64,000 nt of DNA, taken from NCBI GenBank assembly GCA_003242885.1, contig QKMZ01000005.1, positions 682,001 through 746,000 on the forward strand, in the 5' to 3' direction. The notes beneath the pieces were generated by a model that ran no database searches, was not told where the DNA came from, and saw only the letters and a program-made list of their open reading frames with translations. A program made the position numbers and the translations under genes. This DNA comes from Candidatus Melainabacteria bacterium. Its GTDB lineage: Bacteria; Cyanobacteriota; Vampirovibrionia; Obscuribacterales; Obscuribacteraceae. Positions within the stretch are counted from its first letter, which is position 1. Every line of letters begins with the position of its first letter. This document shows positions 17,581-26,946 of the stretch, in pieces.

Positions 17581-17864
17581 GCTTGAAATATTGGTGTGCC
17601 ACCAAGGGTTAGTCGGACGTTTGAGAAATCTTGAACGTTTCCTTGCAAATGCTTGCAAATGCGCCTGGTAATCATAACGACTTCAAGCGGCGGTTCTGTT
17701 TTCTTTGCGGATGGAAACATCTTCATGATGCGTGTTTCTGTCGGCCCGGCGTCACTGTCAGGAAGCAGATGTCCACAGATTCCATTCTTGGTCCAGGCAA
17801 TAGCCGCCAACCCCAGATCGGTGTCGAACAAATAGTAGTGAATCTCTTCGCGGAAGTCTGTCAC
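17571..17864 (-). pseudogene. O6-alkylguanine-DNA methyltransferase, N-terminal fragment lacking the active-site domain
   Basis: The 97 residues match the N-terminal (ribonuclease-H-like) half of methylated-DNA-cysteine methyltransferases: YYLFDTDLGLAAIAW, GICGHLLPD, then LTLGGTPIFQAVV, which corresponds to the family's LDLSGTPFQ..VW junction. Right after this junction a stop codon appears. The C-terminal domain with the helix-turn-helix and PCHRV acceptor cysteine is absent, and I find no trace of it in any frame before the downstream glycosylase gene. Break and stop coincide with a short tandem repeat. The fragment cannot be an active alkyl acceptor by itself. It might be a remnant, or a short DNA-binding protein that is still made. 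It starts 18 bases after the LRR-DUF4240 gene, on the same strand. Confidence 0.65.
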
Positions 17865-17882
17865 TGGATAACCCCCGTAAGG

Positions 17883-19211
17883 TCAGGCGCTCATGTCGTG
17901 AGTGTCTGCATCATACAAAAGCCAGCCTTTGCGATTGCTGAATGTCTGCCAATCGTAGGCAGTCGTGTAGGTCATTCGCTTATTGGTTTTTCTTCTGTAA
18001 GCTTCGGTGGCAATTCTGGTCAATGCGATAAATTCGACGTCCTTTGGCATCTCCTTTGGATTTTTTAGGACATCGTCGTAAGGCTCTTTGCCATTGGCAA
18101 TCGCGCAGCATCGCACACCGAGGAACCAGTCTTTCGAGAAATGGTTTTTGTTGCCATCAAAGGCTTCGTCTCCAATTTCTCTTGCAAATGGTTCGCCGTC
18201 GAGCGCGAAAAGTTTTTCAGAAAGAATATCTTGGAATTGCATAACGTCTTGAGTCGACATCGAGGCGAGCTCTTCGACTGCAGGTTCGATGACTTTCTCG
18301 TCGTCACCCAACTGATCCCAGTCGAGCAATCCGATAATTTCCCAGAATTTATTTTCGTCCAGAGTTTGACTCGGCGCCGAAAAGTCGAGTATCGGGAAGT
18401 CTTCCGAGAGCTTGCGAATGGTCTCAGCGTCTTCTTTGACATCGAGCGAGCCGAAGAGTTCTTCGTCGCTCATGTCTTCCATGCTCTTCGGGGGCAGCCA
18501 TTTGACGCGGCAACCTGGAAGTTTTGCTTTGAGAGAATCGACGCCCTCTTTTGTAACCTTCGTATTGAAAAGATAGACGCGAATTAGTGACTTGAGCTGT
18601 TCGAGCGCGTGCAAACCACCGTCCGAGATTTTCGTTCCGGATAGTCCAAGTTGCACCAAATCCGGAGGCAATGTCAGACCAGCCAGACCATTGTCATCAA
18701 TATCTGTGGAACTCAACCAGAGCTCTCGTAAGTTTTTCAGTTTTGAAAGTATTTGCAAACCGTCGTCACTGATGCGGCTGTGGCTGAGACCAAGCGATGT
18801 CAGATTGGAAAGAAGCGCGATGTGAGTCATTCCGCGATCGCTTACATCTGTGGACGTCAATTCCAAAACTCTCAAGCCGGAAAGCTTTTCAACATGAAGC
18901 AAGCTGAGGTCAGAGAGATCGGAGTGAGAAAGGTCCAGGGTGTGGAAATCGTCCGGACGCATCTCGGCTATGGGAGCCAGAGAGGAGCCTCTAGGGCTGA
19001 CCTTGAGCTTCAATTTTGTATCCGCAGGGATTTTGACGGCGCCACGAGCCTCATCCAACACTTCCCACTTGATGGGGTTGTTTTCCGGTGAGACCACAAG
19101 CCCGCGAACCACGGTCAGAAGCTCCCACTCCTCGGGTTGGCTTATCGGTGCGACGAAAAGCGTTCCAATAGAGCGGCGATGGGGGAAGCGAATTATGCGT
19201 TCTTCTGTCAT
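17883..19211 (-). CDS. Leucine-rich repeat protein with C-terminal DUF4240-like domain
   Basis: A 442-residue protein without signal peptide. Residues about 90-238 hold six leucine-rich repeats of about 24 residues (L..L.LS.T.ISD.GL..L..L..L), ending in a cap (SLKAKLPGCRVKW). After an acidic linker, residues about 288-400 look like DUF4240: KFWEIIGLLDW, then DGNKNHFSKDWFLGVRCCAIANG and YDDVLKNP. DUF4240 proteins are mostly small stand-alone proteins of unknown function, often near toxin-immunity or regulatory loci; fusion to an LRR platform is unusual. The first 85 residues are unassigned. It is the first gene of a leftward group with the methyltransferase fragment and AlkA. Domain calls are made by eye. 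Confidence 0.75.
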   Translation of the reverse strand: MTEERIIRFPHRRSIGTLFVAPISQPEEWELLTVVRGLVVSPENNPIKWEVLDEARGAVKIPADTKLKLKVSPRGSSLAPIAEMRPDDFHTLDLSHSDLSDLSLLHVEKLSGLRVLELTSTDVSDRGMTHIALLSNLTSLGLSHSRISDDGLQILSKLKNLRELWLSSTDIDDNGLAGLTLPPDLVQLGLSGTKISDGGLHALEQLKSLIRVYLFNTKVTKEGVDSLKAKLPGCRVKWLPPKSMEDMSDEELFGSLDVKEDAETIRKLSEDFPILDFSAPSQTLDENKFWEIIGLLDWDQLGDDEKVIEPAVEELASMSTQDVMQFQDILSEKLFALDGEPFAREIGDEAFDGNKNHFSKDWFLGVRCCAIANGKEPYDDVLKNPKEMPKDVEFIALTRIATEAYRRKTNKRMTYTTAYDWQTFSNRKGWLLYDADTHDMSA

Positions 19212-19449
19212 TGATAAATTATCCGATATGTTGGCGCAAAAAACTTTGCAAGAAGAATGTGTTTCTCAAAATTCTGTTTCAAAGTAGGTTTTGCCGCCCG
19301 CTGTCTTGCACTTGAATACATCAGCTCTTAGTAAATGTCGTCTAAGAAAAGAGCCAAGTGCTATGCTACCTCTCTAGTGCGCAACATTCTATTACTGCGC
19401 AGGCGACTTGTGGCATAGCTACCGCCGGCCAGAGAAAGGGAGACTTCAG

Positions 19450-19911
19450 ATGGATGAGATTGACGCCCAAGGAAGGCAGTTGCTGATCGACCGCCCTTTG
19501 TTGACGCGTGGACGGCTAAGCGTCTATCGCGAGTCTGAAGGGGCTGATCAATGGTTTCCCAGGCTCAACGTCACTCTAAAGCGTTCGGGGACGGACGATG
19601 TGCTTTGGCAATGGACTACGCACAGCTTACCGATCGACTACGAAGAGCCGCCGCCGTACGGTGATGAGGTTCTACTCGAGAAGTATTTTGAATTGAGCGC
19701 GCCAATCCGCTCACCCCGCGGGCTGGAAGCCGTTTTCTCGCTTGGACCCGGTGAGTCGAAACGTGGCTCTGTAACCCAATTTTCAGCGGCCCTCTACCTT
19801 TATCCGAATTCTTTCGAAGATAGAGGCGTGCAGGTGGGTGTGCTTGATTTCACGCAAGGGCTGACCACAGGCGGCGTTCCGCTGTTCTTCCGCGTCAATT
19901 TCCCCTGGTAA
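19450..19911 (+). CDS. Conserved-looking hypothetical protein, 153 residues
   Basis: Not recognised. The ATG at 19450 has GGGAG six bases upstream and is preferred over an earlier in-frame start at 19408. The protein is soluble, acidic to neutral, rich in aromatic and proline residues and probably all-beta (LSVYRESEGADQWFPRLNVTL, GVPLFFRVNFPW). No signal peptide or membrane helix. It is divergent from the LRR-DUF4240 gene and is followed directly by two palindromic repeats and tRNA-Lys. Confidence 0.65.
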   Translation: MDEIDAQGRQLLIDRPLLTRGRLSVYRESEGADQWFPRLNVTLKRSGTDDVLWQWTTHSLPIDYEEPPPYGDEVLLEKYFELSAPIRSPRGLEAVFSLGPGESKRGSVTQFSAALYLYPNSFEDRGVQVGVLDFTQGLTTGGVPLFFRVNFPW

Positions 19912-19915
19912 CCTT

Positions 19916-19962
19916 GAGGGGCGATTCAATATCGCCCTGGCGACGCGCGGCGTCAGCCCTAC
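19916..19962. repeat. Two REP-like palindromic elements, opposite orientation
   Basis: GAGGGGCGATT..TATCGCCC (19916-19937) followed directly by an inverted copy ending GTCAGCCCTAC (19938-19962). Same family as the elements at 28267, 29248, 30971 and 59059. They lie five bases after a stop codon. Confidence 0.7.
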
Positions 19963-20001
19963 GCAGAGGGTGCTTTAGAGTGCTGTCATGTTTAGTAAAT
20001 T

Positions 20002-20073
20002 GCGTCCGGTGCGACTCGAACGCACGACCAATCGGTTAAAAGCCGAGTGCTCTACCGGCTGAGCTACGGACGC
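20002..20073 (-). tRNA. tRNA-Lys(UUU)
   Basis: Complete cloverleaf on the minus strand: 7-bp acceptor GCGTCCG/CGGACGC, D-arm GCTC...GAGC, anticodon loop CTTTTAA with anticodon UUU, T-arm GTGCG TTCGAGT CGCAC. The anticodon stem has a C-U mismatch at its outer pair. CCA is not encoded. Confidence 0.96.
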
Positions 20074-20175
20074 ATAGCAGGCGAAGATTCATCCTATCAA
20101 TCACGCTTACCACGTGTCAAGAACACTGAATTTCCACCATTCACATATCATGCAACAAGAATGGAGAATTGCTAG

Positions 20176-23100
20176 TTGAAAAGGCTGTTGAACAGCATCG
20201 CAGAACAGGCTGGGCGGCTGCCCACGGGTAAGTTCTTTGGTCTGTTAACACAGCCGAACATTTTTCCAATCTTGCTGTTTGCCCTCGCATTAAGCATTAG
20301 AGCCTTTTACGTTTTGCATTGCGAACATCTTGTTTGTGAGTTTGGTGACGCTTATTACTACCTGACGACTGGCGCTGCTCTGGCAAAAGTCTTGTCGACT
20401 GCCACGGACTGGACAGGGCTTTTCCAGCAGATCACCTCAGCGACTCCGATATCTCCGGAGGATGGAAGTACTTTTACATCTTCCCAGTTGCCGGTCCGTT
20501 TGATGCTGGACGGTCCGATATATCCAGCATATCTTGCTGTGTTGGCTTCAATTTTTGGTTTTGCCAGCCAGGCGAAAATGCAATTCAACAACTATGCGAC
20601 TCAAATTTCGCTGGCAAACTCATGCATAGATTCTTTCAGTTGCCTGCTGATCTATTTCCTGGGTGGTCGGGCGTTCGGCAGAAAAGTCGGAGCGATGGCT
20701 GCTGTGCTGTTTGCTTTCTACCCGGCAGCATCAATCAATTTGTCCAGAGCTTATAGCGAAACGTTTTCGTACTTCCTGCTGCTTTCTTTGATGTCCACGG
20801 CTGTTGTGGCGCGAGTAGAAAAATTGCGCACCGCTGCACTTTGCGGAATTGCGTTGCAATTCGGATTTCTCTTTGCTTGCGTAACTCTCGTGCGACCAAT
20901 TTTTGTGCTTGTTGTTGTGTCAATTGTCGCATCACTGGTGCTTTGTGATCTTGTTGGTACAACCAATGGCGATTCGAAGTGGTATCGGGTTTGGTTTGGA
21001 AAACGGCGCCTTGCCGCGCTTGTTTTGTCGGCAATTGGTGCGCTAATCATTTTCATTCCCTGGAGTCAGATAACTGGAAAGTCTCTTGGTCAGCCAACTT
21101 TTCTTCTCAGCAGAGCACCGGCGTACAACCTTTTTGTCGGCAATCAAGTCGTAACAGATGGTTGGAAAACTTGGCCTATCGTTCCTGGATGTTCTGGCGA
21201 TACAAAAGTTGTGATGAATGGGATTCTCGAAAACTTTCTCCGGCAGCCGTTCGAGATGGTTGCTTTGGAGCTGAAAAAGGTGCCTAGACTTTGGGCTGGA
21301 GGCTGGAACGAGTTTCGCTATCCTTTTTTCGGTTTGAGTGTCGAAGGACAGAATATCTGGCATGGGGTACTTCTACTCCTAGCATTCATAGGTGTTTGCC
21401 TGACCGCAGCAAGAATTCGCTCCGAACGTCATTTGGTTATGACCTTCGTTGGATTGTCGTCCTTCTCGATTATTTGCGTCCATTTCCTCTATGTTGGATT
21501 TGAACCTATTTCTCGATATGGATTAACGGCAATGCCTTTTGTCTGCCTCTTTGCTGCGGTCTCAATTGTTGCTCTTGTGCGGCAACATGCGATTCTTCAC
21601 CTTTCGCTATTAGTGATTGGTGGCGCCCTTTTCATTGGATTTTTGGAAAGGAAAATCAGTTTTGCACCGACAATCTTGCAGACCTTTTCAGCGATGCGAA
21701 TTGGTACAGCGAGAATCGTAGAGGAAGTCGTCGTTCTTGCCTTTTGGTTCTTGTTGGCGCAGATTAGCATTCGCGCAATTGCTGCTGCCAAAGGCTCGGC
21801 TTTAATGCTTCAGTCGAGAAACCTTGTCATTGCCTGCTTCGCTGTAGCAGGTTTGAGCTGGTTTGCGGCTGCCCACTTTGATCGCAGCAATGGTGAGTGG
21901 TTTTGCGATATACGTACTCAGGTGCAAACAATCTCACAAGATGCCGCCGTTCCTCCGGCGGCAGAGTTAGCGTCCTGGCTAAGTGAGACAAAAGGGGCAA
22001 ACTGCCTTGATCCCCAGAATACTATTTTTGTGCTTTTCGATTGTGAGCACGATATGGGACAGCCGGCAGTTGCCATCAATGTAAATCGCATTACTTGGCG
22101 AACTGTCGCGTTGCCTTGGAATCAAGTGCTTGGTAAAGAAGGCGATATCTCTACTATCATGAATATGCAAGGAAGCGCGATGACCAAGGATTGGCGAAGC
22201 TTCCGCCAATGGTGGGCGATTCCTATTCCTCGCGGACTTCTCAAGCCCGGAGCGGCTAACGAGATTGCCATAAATTTTGAATTTGCTGAAGCCACGCCGC
22301 CGGTCCGTGTGTTCGGCGACTACTTCCCTACAGAAGATACAGAAACGCTCAATCTGCCTTCATTTGATTTCTTCTCATGGACGCGCGGATTTGCCACATA
22401 TGACACAAGAGATACGCGGGTCTACTCACTGATCCCGGGTTTGGCTAAAGTGACCAACCCGGCACTCTGGTTTGTTCGCACTACAGAAACCAAAGATCTT
22501 TCCACTGAGCCTGGTCTGCAAACGGGAGCCTATCGAATTCGCTTTGCCATACCTCGGGCACCGGCAAAACAAGCGTCAACGAAACAAGAGCAGGCAAGCC
22601 TTGAGCAATCAGAAGTAAAATCTGAGCAAACAGAACCTTTAAAATCTGAACAATCAATACCGCCAAAAGCTGAGAAGCTAGAGCCTCTAAAACCTGAGCA
22701 ATTTGAGGAGTTTGCACCTGTCTCACTGGCCAAGCGACTTGATGAGGTCACTATAGATGGTGGCAATCCACTTTCATACAAGGTATTCAGGGAGAGTCAA
22801 AAACTCCCCGCCAATATTCGCAAAGGCGCAATTGTAGATTTTGGGTGTTTGATCAAGTCTGATCGAAAACGGCAGGGGGGACCGATTTCGGTCATCCTTG
22901 AAGGAACAAATGAAAAGGGAGAGTTGGAGAAATACAACTTTCCCTGGCAGCCCACTGCAGTGAGCTATGATGTTGGTTATCGTCGTTTTCACGCTTCATA
23001 CATCATTCCTGATCGGATACTTGGATTGAAGAACCCTGCCGTCAGCGTGGTGGTTTCTCCCTTTCCTATCGACGAACTGGTTTTGAACAAGAAAAAGGCG

Positions 23101-23193
23101 ATCCAGGAGGTTCTCATCATAAAGGATGCAAACCTAACTCTTTACTCGCCATTGCCGTTGCCATCCAATAATCCTGACTGGATGATTTTCTAG
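20176..23193 (+). CDS. GT-C-like polytopic membrane glycosyltransferase with extracytoplasmic tail
   Basis: A 1005-residue protein with a TTG start (GGAG nine bases upstream). Residues about 25-575 contain roughly a dozen membrane helices in the layout of GT-C (ArnT/PMT-type) glycosyltransferases, which take sugars from lipid carriers on the outer face of the membrane. The first loop carries an acidic motif (CEFGDAYYYLTTGAAL) where these enzymes place their catalytic aspartate/glutamate. The remaining 430 residues form an extracytoplasmic beta-rich part interrupted by a Lys/Glu/Gln/Pro linker (about 797-850, repeated EQ..LKPEQ units). It is convergent with the SGNH/MBOAT pair, which supports a role in surface polysaccharide. 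Donor and acceptor are unknown, and the enzymatic call is by fold only. Confidence 0.72.
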   Translation: MKRLLNSIAEQAGRLPTGKFFGLLTQPNIFPILLFALALSIRAFYVLHCEHLVCEFGDAYYYLTTGAALAKVLSTATDWTGLFQQITSATPISPEDGSTFTSSQLPVRLMLDGPIYPAYLAVLASIFGFASQAKMQFNNYATQISLANSCIDSFSCLLIYFLGGRAFGRKVGAMAAVLFAFYPAASINLSRAYSETFSYFLLLSLMSTAVVARVEKLRTAALCGIALQFGFLFACVTLVRPIFVLVVVSIVASLVLCDLVGTTNGDSKWYRVWFGKRRLAALVLSAIGALIIFIPWSQITGKSLGQPTFLLSRAPAYNLFVGNQVVTDGWKTWPIVPGCSGDTKVVMNGILENFLRQPFEMVALELKKVPRLWAGGWNEFRYPFFGLSVEGQNIWHGVLLLLAFIGVCLTAARIRSERHLVMTFVGLSSFSIICVHFLYVGFEPISRYGLTAMPFVCLFAAVSIVALVRQHAILHLSLLVIGGALFIGFLERKISFAPTILQTFSAMRIGTARIVEEVVVLAFWFLLAQISIRAIAAAKGSALMLQSRNLVIACFAVAGLSWFAAAHFDRSNGEWFCDIRTQVQTISQDAAVPPAAELASWLSETKGANCLDPQNTIFVLFDCEHDMGQPAVAINVNRITWRTVALPWNQVLGKEGDISTIMNMQGSAMTKDWRSFRQWWAIPIPRGLLKPGAANEIAINFEFAEATPPVRVFGDYFPTEDTETLNLPSFDFFSWTRGFATYDTRDTRVYSLIPGLAKVTNPALWFVRTTETKDLSTEPGLQTGAYRIRFAIPRAPAKQASTKQEQASLEQSEVKSEQTEPLKSEQSIPPKAEKLEPLKPEQFEEFAPVSLAKRLDEVTIDGGNPLSYKVFRESQKLPANIRKGAIVDFGCLIKSDRKRQGGPISVILEGTNEKGELEKYNFPWQPTAVSYDVGYRRFHASYIIPDRILGLKNPAVSVVVSPFPIDELVLNKKKAIQEVLIIKDANLTLYSPLPLPSNNPDWMIF

Positions 23194-23209
23194 CTGTACA
23201 AGAAGTCGG

Positions 23210-24721
23210 TTACTGGTTCTGTTGTTTGTCGTCGACTAAAGCTTTGAAGAACGGCTGACCTTGCTCTGCAACATACTTGTGACCGTGCGCAGTCAGGTGC
23301 ATAAAGTAGAAGATTTTGTCTGCTTCTTTCTTTGGCATTCTGTCTATGGGCGCTTGCAAGTCGAGGAATGGAATGTTGTTGGCTTCACAGAAAGGCTTGA
23401 TGGCTGCGATTTCCTTGTCGTAGGTCAAGTCCATAACGCCGATGTTTTCAGCAGTCTCTGTGAGTGCTAGTTTGCTCGGAGAAATTGCGACAGCAAACTT
23501 CGCGCCCTTCGCCTTGCATGCTTTGTTCATGTCCTCGAAAAGTGAATTCACGGTTTTGTGCATCAAGTTGAAGTAGACAGTCTTTCTCTTCTCTTCTGCT
23601 TCTTTTTCTTCTGCGGCACGTTTTTCTTCTTCTGTCCGCGCTTTAGCGACTGGGAATTCGTTTAAAGAGGGAACATTGATGATGCTTGAGTTTACTGACG
23701 GATTCATCGCGTCAGCATTGCCATGTTTTACAACCGGCTTGGCGGCTTTGTTTTTCGCTACAGTTTTTTGGTCTTCGAAAAACTGAATCTTGAATGATGA
23801 CGATTTCGAGTCGAGCTTCAAGGCTTTTACAGCCTCTGCCAATACTGCTTTCGGAGTGAGCTCAGTGATTGCCTTGATGTTGGCCTGTACGGTTTTTACC
23901 GGGTTGGTGAAGAAGCCATTGACCGCTCTATAGATAGGATCATTGAAGCTCGCTTGAGTTTCCCAAGCCGAAATCAATCCCCATATGCGGCTGTTTTCTC
24001 TTATCCAACCAATTGAGGTAAGGAATTTGCCTCGGGGTGATTTCATCCACGCTTTTACTGATTGATTGTCGATGGTCAGTGGTTGGTTCGGCAAATGAAG
24101 TGCGTAGGGGCGAACGTTTGTAATTGTTTGATCCGGCGGCGACCAATTTTCGAAAAGATCACGGTGGCTATAAAAAACGACCACAGCATCAGGGTTGTAA
24201 TTTAGAACCTTACCCTTCAGTTGAAGATCTTCTTGTGCAGTTGAATAGCCGGAATTGCCGAAATTGAGAATCTGCACATCCTTACCGCTTGCGCTTTTCT
24301 TGATGGTTTTTTCGAGCAATTGACCGAATGTTTCTTCCAGCGGAACTTGCAGCGCTTCTACCATCGAGTCGCCCAAGAGCGCGATACGGTATACGCCAGC
24401 CGGTTTTTGAATCGTGAGTCCGGGCTCGCGCATGCCATCGGGTCCGAAGTAGCTCACTGCATAACCTTCTGAGCGCCAGGTGACGCGCTTGTTGTTCATG
24501 TGCACGAAGCCGTACTTCGGATCGAGGCTGTAGATTTCCTCTTCCCCGAGTTTTGCCTGCGATAGAGTAAATTCGACCAGAAGAATTGCGGCTATTTGCC
24601 ATGCGATGATGGAGAGCGCAAGGGCGGCTGCCTTCATCAGCTTCGAGCGGAAATTGCCGGATGGTGGCGTCTTCTCGACACTCGTTTGTTTTTCAATTTT
24701 TGGCGGTGCTGCAGTAGTCAT
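23210..24721 (-). CDS. Membrane-anchored SGNH-family hydrolase or acetyltransferase partner of MBOAT
   Basis: A 503-residue protein with a cytosolic N-terminus, one membrane helix (about 29-50, ALALSIIAWQIAAILLVEF) and an extracytoplasmic SGNH domain. Visible blocks are ALLGDSMVEALQVP (nucleophile serine in GDSM), the glycine/asparagine block NFGNSGYSTAQED and the C-terminal HLTAHGH with its catalytic histidine. The sequence PKYGFVHMNNKRVTWRSEGY near the N-terminus is typical of exopolysaccharide-linked SGNH proteins. It starts 10 bases after the MBOAT gene, so the two are co-translated. In alginate, peptidoglycan and similar systems such pairs pass acetyl groups across the membrane (MBOAT) and onto the glycan (SGNH). 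The glycan here is not identified. Confidence 0.85.
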   Translation of the reverse strand: MTTAAPPKIEKQTSVEKTPPSGNFRSKLMKAAALALSIIAWQIAAILLVEFTLSQAKLGEEEIYSLDPKYGFVHMNNKRVTWRSEGYAVSYFGPDGMREPGLTIQKPAGVYRIALLGDSMVEALQVPLEETFGQLLEKTIKKSASGKDVQILNFGNSGYSTAQEDLQLKGKVLNYNPDAVVVFYSHRDLFENWSPPDQTITNVRPYALHLPNQPLTIDNQSVKAWMKSPRGKFLTSIGWIRENSRIWGLISAWETQASFNDPIYRAVNGFFTNPVKTVQANIKAITELTPKAVLAEAVKALKLDSKSSSFKIQFFEDQKTVAKNKAAKPVVKHGNADAMNPSVNSSIINVPSLNEFPVAKARTEEEKRAAEEKEAEEKRKTVYFNLMHKTVNSLFEDMNKACKAKGAKFAVAISPSKLALTETAENIGVMDLTYDKEIAAIKPFCEANNIPFLDLQAPIDRMPKKEADKIFYFMHLTAHGHKYVAEQGQPFFKALVDDKQQNQ

Positions 24722-24730
24722 TTTGCCCCA

Positions 24731-26254
24731 CTAAAATTGGAAATAAACAAAAGGAACTGCTTCAGTTGGTCTTGCCGCAAACATCAGTAAGCATGCGGCT
24801 GTCCAAGATGCAAACCGAACCGGCCAATCGAAAGTCTTTCCATCTTGCGAAAGTCCCAAAGTTTTTGCGACAGACATGAGGAATTCCGATTTTGATACTT
24901 TGTCCGTCAATAACCAGAAAGCAAAGTACAGGCAGGCGATGTAGATTACGCCTGACTTTTCGACGGTTGAGTACAGTGTGCAGGGTCCGTTGAAATTGAG
25001 CATGCTGGTGAGCATGTTCATAGCATGCGGCATATCAGGTGCACGGAAAACTGCGTAAGTGATGATGATGAAAAGAACGACGGCGCTGTGTGAGAGGAGA
25101 ATACCAGGCTTTGATTCGCATACGGCGCTGAGCGCTGGAGATTTCTTGAGAAGCCCCTTCCATTCGCGATTGACGCACAAGCCGACACCCTGGGCTAAGC
25201 CGAAGACGATGTAGTGCCAGCTAGCTCCGTGCCAAACACCGCAAGCGACCATTGTAATGATGAGATTTCGCCATTGCAGAAGCATGCCGGTGCGATTGCC
25301 ACCTAATGGAATATAGATGTAATCCCTGAGCCAGCTTCCGAGAGTCATGTGCCACTTACGCCAGAAATCGGCTAGGTCGCGTGCCAAATAAGGCAAGTCG
25401 AAGTTTTCCGGAAGCCTGATGCCGAGCAGCAATGCTGAGCCTCGGCCAATGTCGGTATAACCAGAGAAGTCGCAATACACTTGGATGAAGAAGCCGACAG
25501 CAGCAATCCAGGCGTCTGGTGCTGAAAGAAGCTGTGTAGTGCTGAAGGGTGCTGCAACGACGTATCCCAGTGGATCAGCAATGGCAACTTTTTTGAAAAG
25601 TCCTTGAACAATCAGTCTCGAGGCTTCGACAAATTGCTCTTTGTCTAATGCCGTGGGATTGCGAAGCGTCTCGGTAAACTGTTTGTATCGCTTGATGGGA
25701 CCAGCGATTTGGGACGGAAAGAAAGAGGCAAACGCCGCGAATTCCATAAAGGAACGCAGTGGTTTGTCGCCACGATAAACATCAACAATGTAATGGACGA
25801 ATTCAAATATGAAGAATGAAATGCCGAGTGGAAGAATGACGCTGTAAACAGGAGCGTCCCAGGGATTGGCAGCGGCGACCTTGAAGATGGGGAGCGCATT
25901 CATCTGTGTGATGAACAAGTTGTATGCGTTGACCACCTGCTCCATAATCCAGCTTGCGTACTTGTAGTAAACAAGCAAGCCGACGTTGAGCAGAACACCA
26001 ACAGCAAAGACGATATTGTGCAGCAGCGATTTATTTGCGCCCGCGGCTGGGCGCGTTTTATCAATCGCAAAGGCAATGCCAAAATTGAATGCAGTCAGAG
26101 CGAAAAGGAGCAGACCATAAATCGGCAACCAGCTCATGTAGAAAAAATAGCTGGACAAAACGACAATTGCCAGTCTTGCACCGCCCGTAGTGCGCCAATA
26201 GAGGAAGACAACTATGGGCAGAAAAATAACGTATTGGAGGCTGCTAAAAATCAA
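24731..26254 (-). CDS. MBOAT family membrane O-acyltransferase (AlgI/PatA-like)
   Basis: A 507-residue polytopic protein with the complete MBOAT signature: FFPSQIAGPIKRYKQF, YCDFSGYTDIGRG, DFWRKWHMTLGSWLRDYIYIPLGG (given here as its parts WRKWHMTLGSWLRDY and IPLGGNR), and the catalytic histidine in CGVWHGASW. About 11-12 membrane helices. These proteins move acyl groups, usually acetyl, from the cytoplasm to extracytoplasmic polysaccharides. It is the first gene of a two-gene unit with the SGNH protein. The family call is very secure and the acetylated polymer unknown. Confidence 0.95.
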   Translation of the reverse strand: MIFSSLQYVIFLPIVVFLYWRTTGGARLAIVVLSSYFFYMSWLPIYGLLLFALTAFNFGIAFAIDKTRPAAGANKSLLHNIVFAVGVLLNVGLLVYYKYASWIMEQVVNAYNLFITQMNALPIFKVAAANPWDAPVYSVILPLGISFFIFEFVHYIVDVYRGDKPLRSFMEFAAFASFFPSQIAGPIKRYKQFTETLRNPTALDKEQFVEASRLIVQGLFKKVAIADPLGYVVAAPFSTTQLLSAPDAWIAAVGFFIQVYCDFSGYTDIGRGSALLLGIRLPENFDLPYLARDLADFWRKWHMTLGSWLRDYIYIPLGGNRTGMLLQWRNLIITMVACGVWHGASWHYIVFGLAQGVGLCVNREWKGLLKKSPALSAVCESKPGILLSHSAVVLFIIITYAVFRAPDMPHAMNMLTSMLNFNGPCTLYSTVEKSGVIYIACLYFAFWLLTDKVSKSEFLMSVAKTLGLSQDGKTFDWPVRFASWTAACLLMFAARPTEAVPFVYFQF

Positions 26255-26946
26255 AGGCTTAATCCCTGATCCCTGACTACTGGGCTATCGGCTCGAAGCT
26301 CAAACCAGTTGAGGCTGTAGGAGGTCGGCAAACGAGCATAGGTAAGTATACAAGTGGGGCTGCTGCCGTGTATGCCAAGTCCTTAATCTTTGACTTTGAA
26401 ACCTCCATTTACAAGCGTAGAAGCGATGCAATGCATTGCTCGCCGTAGTGCGTTTTTCGAAGGATAGGTTGAAGTTGTTTGGTTGATTGCAGAGACAGGA
26501 CCGGGCAACCAATGGCGTCGCCGCTACTGTGATTTGATGCGATTAGATATTGCTTATTCTGCGACAAAAACTTATCGATATTTCTCTCGCATATCCATTG
26601 AGATCGAGTAAGACTCTAGCTCTGGCTACTTGCGCTTGAGATCTGCGAGGATCTTCCGTATCTTTGACTAGGGCAAGAATTTCGCCTTGATTAGCAACCA
26701 TTAATCACGACAGCTTGACCATATTATTAATAGATTAGTAGTATCTTCACACTACAAATAGATACCCGTCAGATCGACGTAGTTGGCATCCGGTTCAACA
26801 ACCATTTGGTGCTTACCAATCTTTCCTGGCGGGGGAATTTTGTTTGCTGAGAGTAGCTGCAATGCAGCTTCGCACGAAATTCACCATCAGTTTGCAGCGG
26901 TGCCACTTACGTAGATACGGCCATCATTTTCAACTGGAGGTTGCCT
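26255..26946. other. 692-bp intergenic region ahead of the pyrimidine-degradation operon
   Basis: No convincing coding sequence; a 70-codon leftward frame at 26300-26512 has no ribosome site or recognisable content. The right part is AT-rich and contains the likely operon promoter (26715-26744) and a long leader of about 190 bases, room for regulation. I did not recognise a riboswitch. GGAGG at 26936-26940 is the ribosome site of the aminotransferase. Confidence 0.5.
26715..26744 (+). promoter_or_regulatory. Possible sigma-70 promoter of the pyrimidine-degradation operon
   Basis: TTGACC, 18-bp spacer, TAGTAT in an AT-rich stretch about 200 bases before the first gene. Consensus match by eye only. 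Confidence 0.4.

Noticed and set aside
26300..26512. Small leftward frame in the gap before the aminotransferase
   Set aside because: No ribosome site, no hydrophobic or motif pattern, and composition unlike neighbouring proteins.
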